From Streptomyces huasconensis (GTDB taxonomy: Bacteria > Actinomycetota > Actinomycetes > Streptomycetales > Streptomycetaceae), in the NCBI GenBank assembly GCA_004010275.1, contig RBWT01000004.1, forward strand, positions 1-64,000: a stretch of 64,000 nucleotides of DNA, in the 5' to 3' direction. The translations under genes and the position numbers were made by a program. Positions 14,192-21,377 of the stretch are shown piece by piece (position 1 is the stretch's first letter; the number at the start of each line of letters is the position of its first letter). The notes beneath the pieces were generated by a model. The model did no database searches and was not told the DNA's origin. It worked only from the letters and a program-made list of their open reading frames with translations.

Positions 14192-15451
14192 TCAGGTCGG
14201 CGACGGTTCATCGGCCCCGGGCTCGGAGGCGCCGTGACCGTTCACGACGACGAGTTCACCGCGCGAAGGGCGCGGGCCCCGTTCCTCGTCGAGCTTCACG
14301 AAGACGCTGTGTACGTAGCTGGGGGCCCGGGTCGCGAGGCGAGCCGTATCGCGAACGCTGAGGCCGTTGGTCCACCCGTCTTCGATCGCCGACCGGGCCT
14401 CGTCGGCACTGAGCTTTGAGGCCTCTTCGGCTTCTGCTGTGTCCACCTCGTCGGCGTCGGGGTGTTCAGGTGAACGCTCGCAGCTGTCCACCCCCTGAAC
14501 TGGGGTGACGTCAGCGAAGAGAAGCTGTGGGTTGGCCTGGCTGCGGATATTCGCACTGGCTCTGACCATCTGCTCTCGCGTCTGAGCAGCGAGCGCCGAT
14601 GCCGCGGGGTCGGGCTTGAGCCCTTCTCCCCACGGCGACGGGAGTTCGACGGTCGCGAGCCCGGCAGCATGGCGCCGCGCCGCGAGCTGGTCGAGGAGCT
14701 TCTGGCGCTGTTCACCGTTCGCACCCACGTCGGCGCGAGCAACGGCGGCGGAGAGGGCGCGGGTCAGATGCTGCCCCCACAGCCTGCCTCGTTGCTCTGG
14801 CGTCTTGGCGGCCAGTCGCTCGGCAAGCTTCACGGCCCGCTCAGTCGCTCGGTCCCGGGTGATCTTGGCCGCGTCCCGATCGCGCTCGGTGAGACCGAGT
14901 CGGGAGAGGAGACGCTCGCGTGCTTCACGACCGAGCATGGCGAGGAGCCCGTTGGACTCGGCGCCGGGCTTGCGGTGCCGGAGATCGATGCCCATGGCCA
15001 GGTGCCACAGGAGAGCGGCCATGACCGGACCGACGAAGGCACGGACCGTGCCGCCGATCGCTCCCGACTCGGCATACGCCGGGATGATCTGAACTCCGGT
15101 GATCACCCAGACGAGGACGCCAGGAGCGCCCGGCGTTCCATTCGGACCGTTCAGGTTCTGCCGCGCGAGGAGCGAGTTGGCGAACAGGGCCAGCTCAGCC
15201 GCTGCGAACATCGCGACGCGCTCGGCCGTACTGCCCATGTCCAGGTAGTGGGCTGCGAATCGCCACGACGTGTCCGAGGAATACGCGGTGCAACCGAGGG
15301 CGGCCAGCCCGGCAATCCAGATCGCCGGCGGTACCATACGGCGCATCCGCCGCGCTCCTAGCCACGTGAGCCAGGTGAGGAGGACGAGCGCGCCGAGGGC
15401 GAGGTACTGCGTCGTGGGGCTCAAAGAAGGAAGGTGCAGGCCGTACATCAC
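14192..15451 (-). CDS. Spd-type polytopic membrane protein with C-terminal HTH-like region
   Basis: 419 aa. The start is GTG at 15451 (overlapping the previous stop) or the ATG at 15448. Four N-terminal hydrophobic segments (LALGALVLLTWLTWLGA; PPAIWIAGLAALGCTAYSS; MFAAAELALFANSLLA; GGTVRAFVGPVMAALLWHLA) span about residues 15-160. A long charged helical region (LTERDRDAAKITRDRATERA) and a C-terminal segment resembling a helix-turn-helix (GWTNGLSVRDTARLATRAPS) follow. This layout matches AICE/plasmid transfer membrane proteins encoded just upstream of the FtsK-like Tra. Probable role in intra-mycelial spread. Exact family uncertain. Confidence 0.75.
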   Translation of the reverse strand: MMYGLHLPSLSPTTQYLALGALVLLTWLTWLGARRMRRMVPPAIWIAGLAALGCTAYSSDTSWRFAAHYLDMGSTAERVAMFAAAELALFANSLLARQNLNGPNGTPGAPGVLVWVITGVQIIPAYAESGAIGGTVRAFVGPVMAALLWHLAMGIDLRHRKPGAESNGLLAMLGREARERLLSRLGLTERDRDAAKITRDRATERAVKLAERLAAKTPEQRGRLWGQHLTRALSAAVARADVGANGEQRQKLLDQLAARRHAAGLATVELPSPWGEGLKPDPAASALAAQTREQMVRASANIRSQANPQLLFADVTPVQGVDSCERSPEHPDADEVDTAEAEEASKLSADEARSAIEDGWTNGLSVRDTARLATRAPSYVHSVFVKLDEERGPRPSRGELVVVNGHGASEPGADEPSPT

Positions 15452-15795
15452 GCCGCCTTCTGCATCTTCCGCAGCCGCGGGCTGTTGATCTGCTTCCGCA
15501 GGTTCGCGACGACGACGAGCTGAGCCGCGTACGCCGCGTTCATCCGCTGGATCTCGTCGTCCCGGCCCGCCTCCAGGAGCTCACCGAGCACTTCCTTGGC
15601 GACCAGCTCACGCGAACGGCGCTGCTCGTCCGTCTCGCCGCGCGATCCGAGGAACAGGTCGCGGAAGTCGTTCTCGACGCCCTCGCTGAAGAACAGCTCA
15701 TGCAGCTCGCGGGGGATGGCGATGTCGACCCCGCCGGCCAGCTCGATGAGCTCGACGACGGTAGCGGCCTCCTGGTCGCCGATGTACATACGCAT
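15448..15795 (-). CDS. Small element protein, unknown
   Basis: 115 aa, ATG at 15795 with GGAGAG four bases upstream inside a structured leader. Acidic first half with several helices (ATVVELIELAGGVDIAIPRE; LHELFFSEGVENDFRDLFLG) and a basic coiled-coil-like end (LVVVANLRKQINSPRLRKMQ). Overlaps the next gene by four bases, so translation is coupled to the Spd-type protein. No family recognised. Confidence 0.62.
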   Translation of the reverse strand: MRMYIGDQEAATVVELIELAGGVDIAIPRELHELFFSEGVENDFRDLFLGSRGETDEQRRSRELVAKEVLGELLEAGRDDEIQRMNAAYAAQLVVVANLRKQINSPRLRKMQKAA

Positions 15796-15798
15796 TGA

Positions 15799-15873
15799 TC
15801 TCTCCAGGTCCTGGTCGGGATGGGAGAGCCAGCGCGGTGGGCTGATTTGACCCGTCGGCCACCGTGGCTGGCT
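15799..15873 (-). promoter_or_regulatory. Structured leader RNA, copy B
   Basis: On the minus strand AGCCAGC (15867-15873) and CGGTGG (15859-15864) pair with CCACCG (15835-15840) and GCTGGCT (15827-15833) around the 18-base loop CCGACGGGTCAAATCAGC. CTCCCATCCCGACCAGG follows. GGAGAG, the ribosome site (15800-15805), is complementary to CTCTCC at 15823-15828. The latter overlaps the base of the first stem, so the two helices exclude each other. Loop, spacing and downstream segment match the leader at 9701-9774 while stem sequences differ. Confidence 0.6.
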
Positions 15874-15889
15874 GAAGTGTGGGAAGTGC

Positions 15890-16261
15890 TCAGATGCGGA
15901 AGCGGCGAGGTCCGGTCAACCGGCGATAGCACCGGAAGCCGGACTCGAAGAGCTCGTACGCGCCGACGGACGCCATGAGCGTCAGGAGCCAGCTGCCACC
16001 CAGCGACTGGACGGAGTGGCCCGCGATGTACGCGGCGAGCAGCGCGATGAGGAAGAAGGAGATCGCAACGACGTGAAACCGATTCGTTGCGGGCCGGGTG
16101 TGGCGGCTGACGATCTCCAGGTCATCAGCGGGGACCGGGCGGGAGAGCCCGCCCGAGATGTTCACGACCACGCGCCGGTCCGCGTTGATGTCGATCCGTG
16201 CGACGGTCCCGAGTGCCATGTCCGTGCGGTCCCGGACGACGTCACCGATAGCCAGCCGCAT
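15890..16261 (-). CDS. Small membrane protein with N-terminal beta domain
   Basis: 123 aa. I chose ATG at 16261 because AAGGAGG lies five bases upstream; the frame is open to 16363. Residues 1-45 (RLAIGDVVRDRTDMALGTVA, RVVVNISGG) look like a KOW/SH3-like beta barrel. Two hydrophobic helices follow (FHVVAISFFLIALLAAYIAG and SWLLTLMASVGAYELFESGF), then a basic tail. It is the first gene of the long leftward element operon, just after the regulated promoter region. Function unknown. Confidence 0.65.
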   Translation of the reverse strand: MRLAIGDVVRDRTDMALGTVARIDINADRRVVVNISGGLSRPVPADDLEIVSRHTRPATNRFHVVAISFFLIALLAAYIAGHSVQSLGGSWLLTLMASVGAYELFESGFRCYRRLTGPRRFRI

Positions 16262-16739
16262 CAAGGCCTCCTTGTAGGCGAAGGGGATGGTCCGGCTTCT
16301 CCGTTCCGCCGTTGCCACGGTGGAAGCGGCCCCGAGCCGGAGGTTCGGGCGCGTCATCGTCACTGCTCTGACGCCAGCAGGGCGGCGCGCATCGGGTGGC
16401 GCCCCACGGGCTGACCTCCAGAAATGAAGGGATGATCCCGAGGGGCGTTCTCCAGAGCCGATGCGCGGGGAAGTGGCCGCCGACGGCCCTCACCCCGGCC
16501 GCCTGGGGAGCGGGGACTCGCACCCCGCTGGCTTGTCACGCTGTTGAGTTCTGAAGGCTCGGACGCTCCCTCCGTACTCGCCCACGCGGGCTTTCCGTCG
16601 GCACGCAGCCCCTAAAGAGGTCTTGTCCTCAACACCTCTTTAGGAGTTGCCAAGACTATGGGGTAAGACACCACCGCTCGTCAAGACCTCTTTAGGAGTC
16701 GTATGCTGAAGATGTCGAACGACAGGACGGTGAGCTCAG
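16262..16739. promoter_or_regulatory. Divergent control region with three CCTCTTTAGG operators
   Basis: 478 bases between the leftward operon and the rightward GntR gene. ACCTCTTTAGG occurs at 16634-16644 and 16686-16696 and inverted (CCTAAAGAGGT) at 16611-16621. For the leftward operon a -35 TTGACG (16679-16684) and -10 CATAGT (16655-16660) have an 18-base spacer; for the GntR gene a TATGCT -10 lies at 16702-16707. The operators overlap or flank both promoters. By analogy with pSAM2 KorSA, the neighbouring GntR protein probably represses both units. Confidence 0.6.
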
Positions 16740-17528
16740 GTGGCAAAGGCCTACGAGAAGATCGCGGATGACCTCCGCGAGCAGATTCGCGCAGGTCGGT
16801 ACGCACCTGGCGATCGTCTGCCGTCCGAGGCCGACCTCATCAAGAGCAGCGGGCGGAGCGGGCCCACCGTCCAACAAGCCCTGCGTGTCCTCCAGGCCGA
16901 GGGCCTCATCGAGAAGCGACACGGCGTCGGCACGTTCGTGCGCCAGCCGCGCACTCGCGTACTCCGCCACAACGCGCGACATCAGTGGGAGAAGGACCGG
17001 GCCCGCGCCCCCAAGAAACAACGCCTCGAAACGGGCGCGACCGAGCACGACACCGGCCTGGAGATCAACGACCTCGTCTTCCACGCGTCATACCGGGAGA
17101 CCAAGGCCACCAGGGACATCGGCGAGGCGATGGGCGTCCCCGAGGGCACGCCGCTGGTGGAGCGCACCTACCGAACCCGGTACAGCGCTGAGCGCAACCC
17201 CTTCAACTTGGTGACGTCATACCTGATCAAAAGCCTTGTCGAGGCCAACCCGGACCTCTTGGACGAGACGAATGAGCCCTGGCCCGGCGGCACCATGAAC
17301 CAGCTCCACACGGTCGGCATCGAGATCGATCGCATCGAGGAGCGCATCACCGCCCGCCCGCCTTCTTCCGAGGAAGCCGAAGAACTCGGCCTGCCGCCTG
17401 GCACAGCAGTGCTCGTGCTCCGCAAGACGCAGTACGACACCGAGGACCGCGTCGTCGAGATGTCGGACATCACGATCCCCGGGGACCGCACGGAAATGCT
17501 CTTCACGACTCACTTGGAAAGGTGGTGA
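16740..17528 (+). CDS. GntR-family regulator with UTRA domain (KorSA-like)
   Basis: 262 aa, GTG start at 16740. N-terminal winged helix (residues 3-72: AYEKIADDLREQIRAGRYAP, then LPSEADL and HGVGTFVRQ) is the classic GntR DNA-binding domain; residues about 90-255 form a UTRA ligand-binding domain (GTPLVERTYRTRYS; RPPSSEEAEELGLPPGTAVL). In AICEs a GntR repressor of this size (KorSA in pSAM2) keeps the element silent. It is divergent from the transfer/replication operon and three repeat operators lie in between. The glycosyltransferase gene follows after 3 bases. Confidence 0.85.
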   Translation: MAKAYEKIADDLREQIRAGRYAPGDRLPSEADLIKSSGRSGPTVQQALRVLQAEGLIEKRHGVGTFVRQPRTRVLRHNARHQWEKDRARAPKKQRLETGATEHDTGLEINDLVFHASYRETKATRDIGEAMGVPEGTPLVERTYRTRYSAERNPFNLVTSYLIKSLVEANPDLLDETNEPWPGGTMNQLHTVGIEIDRIEERITARPPSSEEAEELGLPPGTAVLVLRKTQYDTEDRVVEMSDITIPGDRTEMLFTTHLERW

Positions 17529-17531
17529 GCC

Positions 17532-18290
17532 GTGAGCCGGCGCATCATCATCGTCACGGCCGTACACGCCCCGTCGGCACACTTCCTGCCTGACGCCTAC
17601 AAGTCGCTGTGTGAGCAGGAATTGCCGGACGGCTGGGACTGGCACTGGCTGATCCAGGAGGACGGCCAGACGGACGGGGTCAGGCCGTACGTGCCGGAGG
17701 ACGAGCGCATCACCTTCCGCCAAGGGCGCCCCGGCGGCCCCGGCGTCGCCCGCATGATGGCGCTCGCCAACGCCGACGGAGAGTACGTGAAGGTCCTGGA
17801 CGCGGACGACCAGCTCGCTCCTGGCGCTCTCGCGCGCGACTTGGCGGCGCTCGAAGCCGACCCAAGCCTTGGTTGGGCGACCTCCCGAGTCCTCGATCTC
17901 CTGCCGGACGGATCGACCGTGGGCTTCCCCGGTGATCCCGACCACGGGCCGATCGAGCGCCAGGCCGTCGTCGACTACTGGGCATCGCACAGCTATCGCG
18001 CCCAAGTCCACCCGGCGACTCTCTTCGTCCGGCGAGACCTGCTGCTCGCGGTCGGCGGATGGATGGCGCTGCCGGCCTCCGAGGACACCGGCCTCCTTCT
18101 GGCCCTCAACTCCGTTGCCCGCGGCTGGTTCTCGTCCGAGGTCGGACTCCTCTACCGCAAGTGGGAGGGGCAGGCGACCGGCCAGGCTGCCCACGTGGAC
18201 ACCACCGAACGCGATGCGCGCATGGCTGTAGTGGAGGCGCGGGCCCGCGCCCTCGACTACTTCCAGTGGCGCTACCCGGTCGGCGACTGA
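17532..18290 (+). CDS. Family 2 glycosyltransferase-like protein
   Basis: 252 aa, GTG start 3 bases after the GntR stop, so co-transcribed. N-terminal Rossmann-like GT-A fold (RRIIIVTAVHAPSAHFLPDA), a DxD-type metal motif in VLDADDQLAPGAL (about residues 91-95) and a GT2-like C-terminal part (HPATLFVRRDLLLAVGGW; SEDTGLLLALN). It would transfer a sugar from a nucleotide donor; acceptor unknown. GT2 genes directly behind the KorSA-type regulator recur in Streptomyces AICEs to my knowledge, which suggests a role tied to the element life cycle rather than random cargo (inference). Its end overlaps the convergent GntR gene by 19 bases. Confidence 0.78.
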   Translation: MSRRIIIVTAVHAPSAHFLPDAYKSLCEQELPDGWDWHWLIQEDGQTDGVRPYVPEDERITFRQGRPGGPGVARMMALANADGEYVKVLDADDQLAPGALARDLAALEADPSLGWATSRVLDLLPDGSTVGFPGDPDHGPIERQAVVDYWASHSYRAQVHPATLFVRRDLLLAVGGWMALPASEDTGLLLALNSVARGWFSSEVGLLYRKWEGQATGQAAHVDTTERDARMAVVEARARALDYFQWRYPVGD

Positions 18291-19042
18291 CCGACCGGCA
18301 ACTCGTACACGATCTCGCAGAGCGTGGACGGGACGACGATGTCCGCCGTCTCAACGGCCCGCCCATCGTCGCCGTAGAAGGTCCGCTCGATGCGGGTACA
18401 GAGAGTTCCGCGCTGAACGCCGAGGAGGTTCGCCTCCTCGGCGTTCGTCTGTCCGGGCTCGGACCGCTCCTGGACTCGGGTAACCGTGATGCCGATCTCG
18501 GCCATGCGGCGCACCACACCAGCCCCGGCCAGCGGGCCGCCATCGGGCAGCACGACGAGTGAGCCCTTCGTGACGTCGTACGGCTCCCAACTCGTGGTCA
18601 GGTAAACGGGCTTGTCGTCCATCAGATGCTCGTAGGCCGTGCGGACGCAGTAATCCCCCTCGGCGATACCGAGCCGCGCGGCGATCCCCGATGGGGCGGG
18701 CGTCATGACGTCACTCCGCCCCTCCCAGGTCTCACCCTCGCCGAGTGCTCCCAGGTCAGGACCCCTGAGTCTGAGATCGGACGCCCGTTCCGCCGCGTGG
18801 AAACGCACCATGCGTCGACGCTTCCGCTGCTCAGCGACATAAGTCCCTGATCCCGCGCGCCCCTCCAGCACACCATCGGTGATCAGCACTTCCTGCGCTC
18901 TCCGGATGATCGCGTCGCTGACGCCGTACTCCGCCGCGAGCGCCGCGCGAGACGGGAGTTGTTCGCCAGGTGCCCAGTCATGCCCAGCAACACGCTGCCG
19001 TAGCTCATCGGCGATCCGAAGGTAAGTCGGCTGCTCTCGCAT
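18272..19042 (-). CDS. GntR-family regulator with UTRA domain (second)
   Basis: 256 aa. Winged helix at residues 5-72 (TYLRIADELRQRVAGHDWAP; LPSRAALAAEYGVSDAIIRR; GSGTYVAEQ) and UTRA domain about 85-250 (GDYCVRTAYEHLMDDKPVYL; PLAGAGVVRRMAEIGITVTR). Convergent with the glycosyltransferase and divergent from the small gene at 19140. Two copies of the palindrome CTAGACGTCTAG lie in the divergent promoter region just upstream and are probably its operators. Confidence 0.85.
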   Translation of the reverse strand: MREQPTYLRIADELRQRVAGHDWAPGEQLPSRAALAAEYGVSDAIIRRAQEVLITDGVLEGRAGSGTYVAEQRKRRRMVRFHAAERASDLRLRGPDLGALGEGETWEGRSDVMTPAPSGIAARLGIAEGDYCVRTAYEHLMDDKPVYLTTSWEPYDVTKGSLVVLPDGGPLAGAGVVRRMAEIGITVTRVQERSEPGQTNAEEANLLGVQRGTLCTRIERTFYGDDGRAVETADIVVPSTLCEIVYELPVGQSPTG

Positions 19043-19070
19043 ATGGAAAATCTAGTCCACCACCTCTAAT

Positions 19071-19101
19071 CTAGACGTCTAGCTTTAACCTGGACGTCTA
19101 G
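19071..19101. promoter_or_regulatory. Tandem palindromic operators between divergent genes
   Basis: CTAGACGTCTAG (19071-19082, perfect palindrome) and CTGGACGTCTAG (19090-19101, one mismatch) are 19 bases apart in phase. The first is 29 bases before the GntR start and the second 39 bases before the rightward gene start, an arrangement expected for an autoregulated GntR protein. Confidence 0.6.
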
Positions 19102-19139
19102 ATGAGTCAGCGGGACCGCCTAGCACCGGAGGAACGTCC

Positions 19140-19433
19140 TTGTGCTCTGCAGATGTACGAGCAGACCAGCTCATGGCGGGCCTGACGGCCGCTGGGTTCA
19201 GCCCACGTCGGTGCGACCGCGGCGAGTACGTCGTCGTGGAGACGGAGGTGACCGGGCCCCTGCCTGCCGAGGACTGGGAGCAGCTGTACGAGCTGCTCGC
19301 GTCCGTCGCCAGCTGGGGCGGCAAGTGGGGGCTCGTCAGCACGAAGGGCAGTCGGATCGCCCACGCCTCCATCAGAAAGGTTCCCGCGGCATACGGGCGT
19401 CGGGGGCCGTGGCCTTCAGCTTTAGGGAGCTGA
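19140..19433 (+). CDS. Small element protein, unknown
   Basis: 97 aa. Start assigned to TTG at 19140 because CCGGAGGAA lies just upstream; an inner ATG at 19173 is the alternative. The core (QLMAGLTAAGFSPRRCDRGE; VVVETEVTGPLPAEDWEQLY; ELLASVASWGGKWGLVSTKG) looks like a small alpha/beta domain with a Trp-rich turn. No known motif. It is the first gene downstream of the tandem operators and so probably controlled by the divergent GntR regulator. Confidence 0.6.
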   Translation: MCSADVRADQLMAGLTAAGFSPRRCDRGEYVVVETEVTGPLPAEDWEQLYELLASVASWGGKWGLVSTKGSRIAHASIRKVPAAYGRRGPWPSALGS

Positions 19434-19524
19434 TCAGCGTGTTCAACGGAAAGCACCGGGCTGCACCACTGACCGGACAGCGAGGGGTACGCCCAACGTC
19501 GCGGCGCTCCTCGGGAGTCGCAGC

Positions 19525-19746
19525 ATGACGTACCCGAAGCATGTGGCACTCAGTCAGACCGTCGAAGTTACGGCCCGAACGATTCTGCCTGGCGACGTCC
19601 TGAACATCGGCGGCCAGGCCTTCGAGGTCCTGAATCTCATAGAGCTGCCCGCCCAGGGCAAAGCGTTGCGCTTCACCACGGGCGAGGTCCTGAACATGCA
19701 CTTCAAGACGCGGCTGACCGTCTTCCGGGCAGCCAGAAGGTGGTGA
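19525..19746 (+). CDS. Small beta-rich element protein, unknown
   Basis: 73 aa, ATG at 19525 with GGGAG nine bases upstream. The sequence is beta-rich (QTVEVTARTILPGDVLNIGG; FEVLNLIELPAQGKALRFTT) and ends in a basic tail (FRAARRW), like a small SH3-like or nucleic-acid-binding barrel. Its end overlaps the start region of the GntR gene that follows, so the two are co-transcribed. Family not recognised. Confidence 0.6.
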   Translation: MTYPKHVALSQTVEVTARTILPGDVLNIGGQAFEVLNLIELPAQGKALRFTTGEVLNMHFKTRLTVFRAARRW

Positions 19747-19751
19747 CCGCG

Positions 19752-20489
19752 GTGGCTCAGAACCGTCACGTCCATATCTCGAATGACCTGCGCCGACACA
19801 TCAAGCGCGGCACATACGCACCCGGTACTCCGATCCCCGCCGAGTCCGCGTTGATGGAACAGTACCGAGCCAGCCGGCCGACGGTTCGGATCGCTCTGGC
19901 GCAGATCGAGAACGAAGGTCTGCTGATCCGTATTCACGGGCGTGGCAACTTCGTGCGGCACCAGCCGGGAATCGTCACCTACGACACCGCAAGCCATGTG
20001 GCGGACGGCTGCGCGGCCATGGATACCGCGCTGCAGGTCAGCGTGAGCAAGCGGACCACCAAGGCCAAGGACGATGTGGCTGCGATTCTCGGCGTGCCGG
20101 TGGGCAGCGTCCTGACCGAATACCGCTACCAGGGGCATTACCTCACGGACCCGTACAGCTTGGCCCTGATCTACGTTCCCCACGCGGTTGCCGTACTCGA
20201 AGCACCGACCCATTGCGCCACGCCGACCGGTGAGGACATCAGAGAGGCTCTCTCGCGGGCCGGCGTCCACGTCGTCGAAACGCGAACGCGCGTGGTCTCT
20301 CGCCTCCCGAGCCAGGAGGAGACGAAGACCTTGGCCATCGGGGCCGGAGCTCCGCTCATGGAGATCCGGAGAGTCTCCGTGGACGCCGAGTCTCGCGTTG
20401 TCGAACTAGCCCGCATCGTCCTACCGGGCTTCAGCGCAGAGGCGGTCTTCACCGAGTCGACCCGGACACGGGAGTTGGAGGCGGCCTGA
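19752..20489 (+). CDS. GntR-family regulator with UTRA domain (third)
   Basis: 245 aa from GTG at 19752, chosen because GGTGG lies eight bases upstream; GTG codons at 19740 and 19743 are in frame too. Winged helix at residues 5-70 (NDLRRHIKRGTYAPGTPIPA; SRPTVRIALAQIENEGLLIR; GRGNFVRHQ), UTRA domain about 85-240 (VPVGSVLTEYRYQGHYLTD; LAIGAGAPLMEIRRVSVDAE). The third GntR regulator in 4 kb. The next gene starts inside its stop (TGATG). Confidence 0.82.
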   Translation: MAQNRHVHISNDLRRHIKRGTYAPGTPIPAESALMEQYRASRPTVRIALAQIENEGLLIRIHGRGNFVRHQPGIVTYDTASHVADGCAAMDTALQVSVSKRTTKAKDDVAAILGVPVGSVLTEYRYQGHYLTDPYSLALIYVPHAVAVLEAPTHCATPTGEDIREALSRAGVHVVETRTRVVSRLPSQEETKTLAIGAGAPLMEIRRVSVDAESRVVELARIVLPGFSAEAVFTESTRTRELEAA

Positions 20490-20887
20490 TGATCTATGAC
20501 AACGCGGGCACCCTGCAGGAAGAGCAGGAAGTCTCGATCCGCACAGGTCAGCTTCGTCTCCTGACATGGCACGGCCCCAACGGCAACCGCTGCTACCTCA
20601 GTACTGACAATGAGGCCAACAGCACGGTGGCACGTCTCGCGGACGACATCGAGAAAGCCCAGACTGACACCGCGGAGAAACTTCTGGAGGCCGCCAAGGA
20701 GGTCCTCAATGACCCCCGCGCCGACGCCCGAGCTCTGCGCTTCGCCCTGAATCGTGTGAGCGAGGCCCTGGCTGATGTCTTGCTCGTAGCTGAGAGCCGT
20801 GGTGAACGACTTCCTGGCCTTAGAGGCTGCAAGGAGCGCGACGAGCCAGAGGAGAAGGACCCGACGCTTCCCGTGGAATCGTTCTGA
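20489..20887 (+). CDS. Element protein, unknown, coupled to GntR gene
   Basis: 132 aa, ATG overlapping the GntR stop by one base and its own stop overlapping the next ATG the same way. N-terminal beta segment (SIRTGQLRLLTWHGPNGNRC), then amphipathic helices (VARLADDIEKAQTDTAEKLL; FALNRVSEALADVLLVAESR) and an acidic tail. No known motif. The coupling suggests it works with the GntR protein or the zinc-knuckle protein. Confidence 0.65.
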   Translation: MIYDNAGTLQEEQEVSIRTGQLRLLTWHGPNGNRCYLSTDNEANSTVARLADDIEKAQTDTAEKLLEAAKEVLNDPRADARALRFALNRVSEALADVLLVAESRGERLPGLRGCKERDEPEEKDPTLPVESF

Positions 20888-21075
20888 TGGCCACGTCAAC
20901 GAGCCCCAAGCGAGTCAATCAGGAATCTGTCTGGCAGTGCGGCCTCTGCGCCGGACATCGGGAGGTCTGGTGTCCGGAGTGCTTCGGCTTCAATGGGTGC
21001 GAGGTCTGCCAGCACAGCCGGCGTATCCAGTGCCCCGAATGCGCGGGTGGTCTGCCCTACCCGCTGCGCTGGTGA
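20887..21075 (+). CDS. Small zinc-ribbon protein with four CxxC motifs
   Basis: 62 aa. Four CxxC pairs (CGLC, CPEC, CEVC, CPEC) are spaced as in the DnaJ-type zinc-finger domain, which would bind two zinc ions; no other domain fits. Translationally coupled (TGATG) to the gene before. A DnaJ-like knuckle on its own suggests protein or nucleic-acid binding. Together with the CxxC membrane protein at 11472 it shows that zinc knuckles recur in this element. Confidence 0.65.
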   Translation: MATSTSPKRVNQESVWQCGLCAGHREVWCPECFGFNGCEVCQHSRRIQCPECAGGLPYPLRW

Positions 21076-21193
21076 ACCAGCTTGCAGCGCAGCTCAGAAG
21101 GTCTCACCGCGCAGGGGTTGGGTAGGTGGACATTGATGCCCCGCCCACCGCCCGACGACGGCAACGGCGCTGTTGAGGACGGTGACCGCTGAC

Positions 21194-21377
21194 ATGGCGG
21201 TCAGCGTCGCGTGGCCCGGTTCCTGGAAGGTCAGGGACCGGGTCATTGCACGTCTGGAGAAGTTCGGCTGTCGGGCCGCATGGAAGATTTCAGTAGACGG
21301 TGTTGTGCCCGAGCCCGATGCAGCCGATCTTCACCACTGTCTCCCTACGTCTGCTGCTGGTCCACCGACGAACCGGC
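21194..21377 (+). pseudogene. Possible remnant of an element gene
   Basis: Downstream of the zinc-ribbon gene a forward frame from ATG 21194 reads AVSVAWPGSWKVRDRVIARL and continues EKFGCRAAWKISVDGVVPEP before losing coding character and running into the antisense of the monooxygenase. It may be the start of a gene cut off when the cargo was acquired, or chance. Family not recognised. The rest of 21076-21377 shows nothing else. Confidence 0.22.

Noticed and set aside
16242-16523. 93-codon frame upstream of the leftward operon
   Set aside because: Overlaps the regulatory region and the better supported start at 16261; no coding bias.
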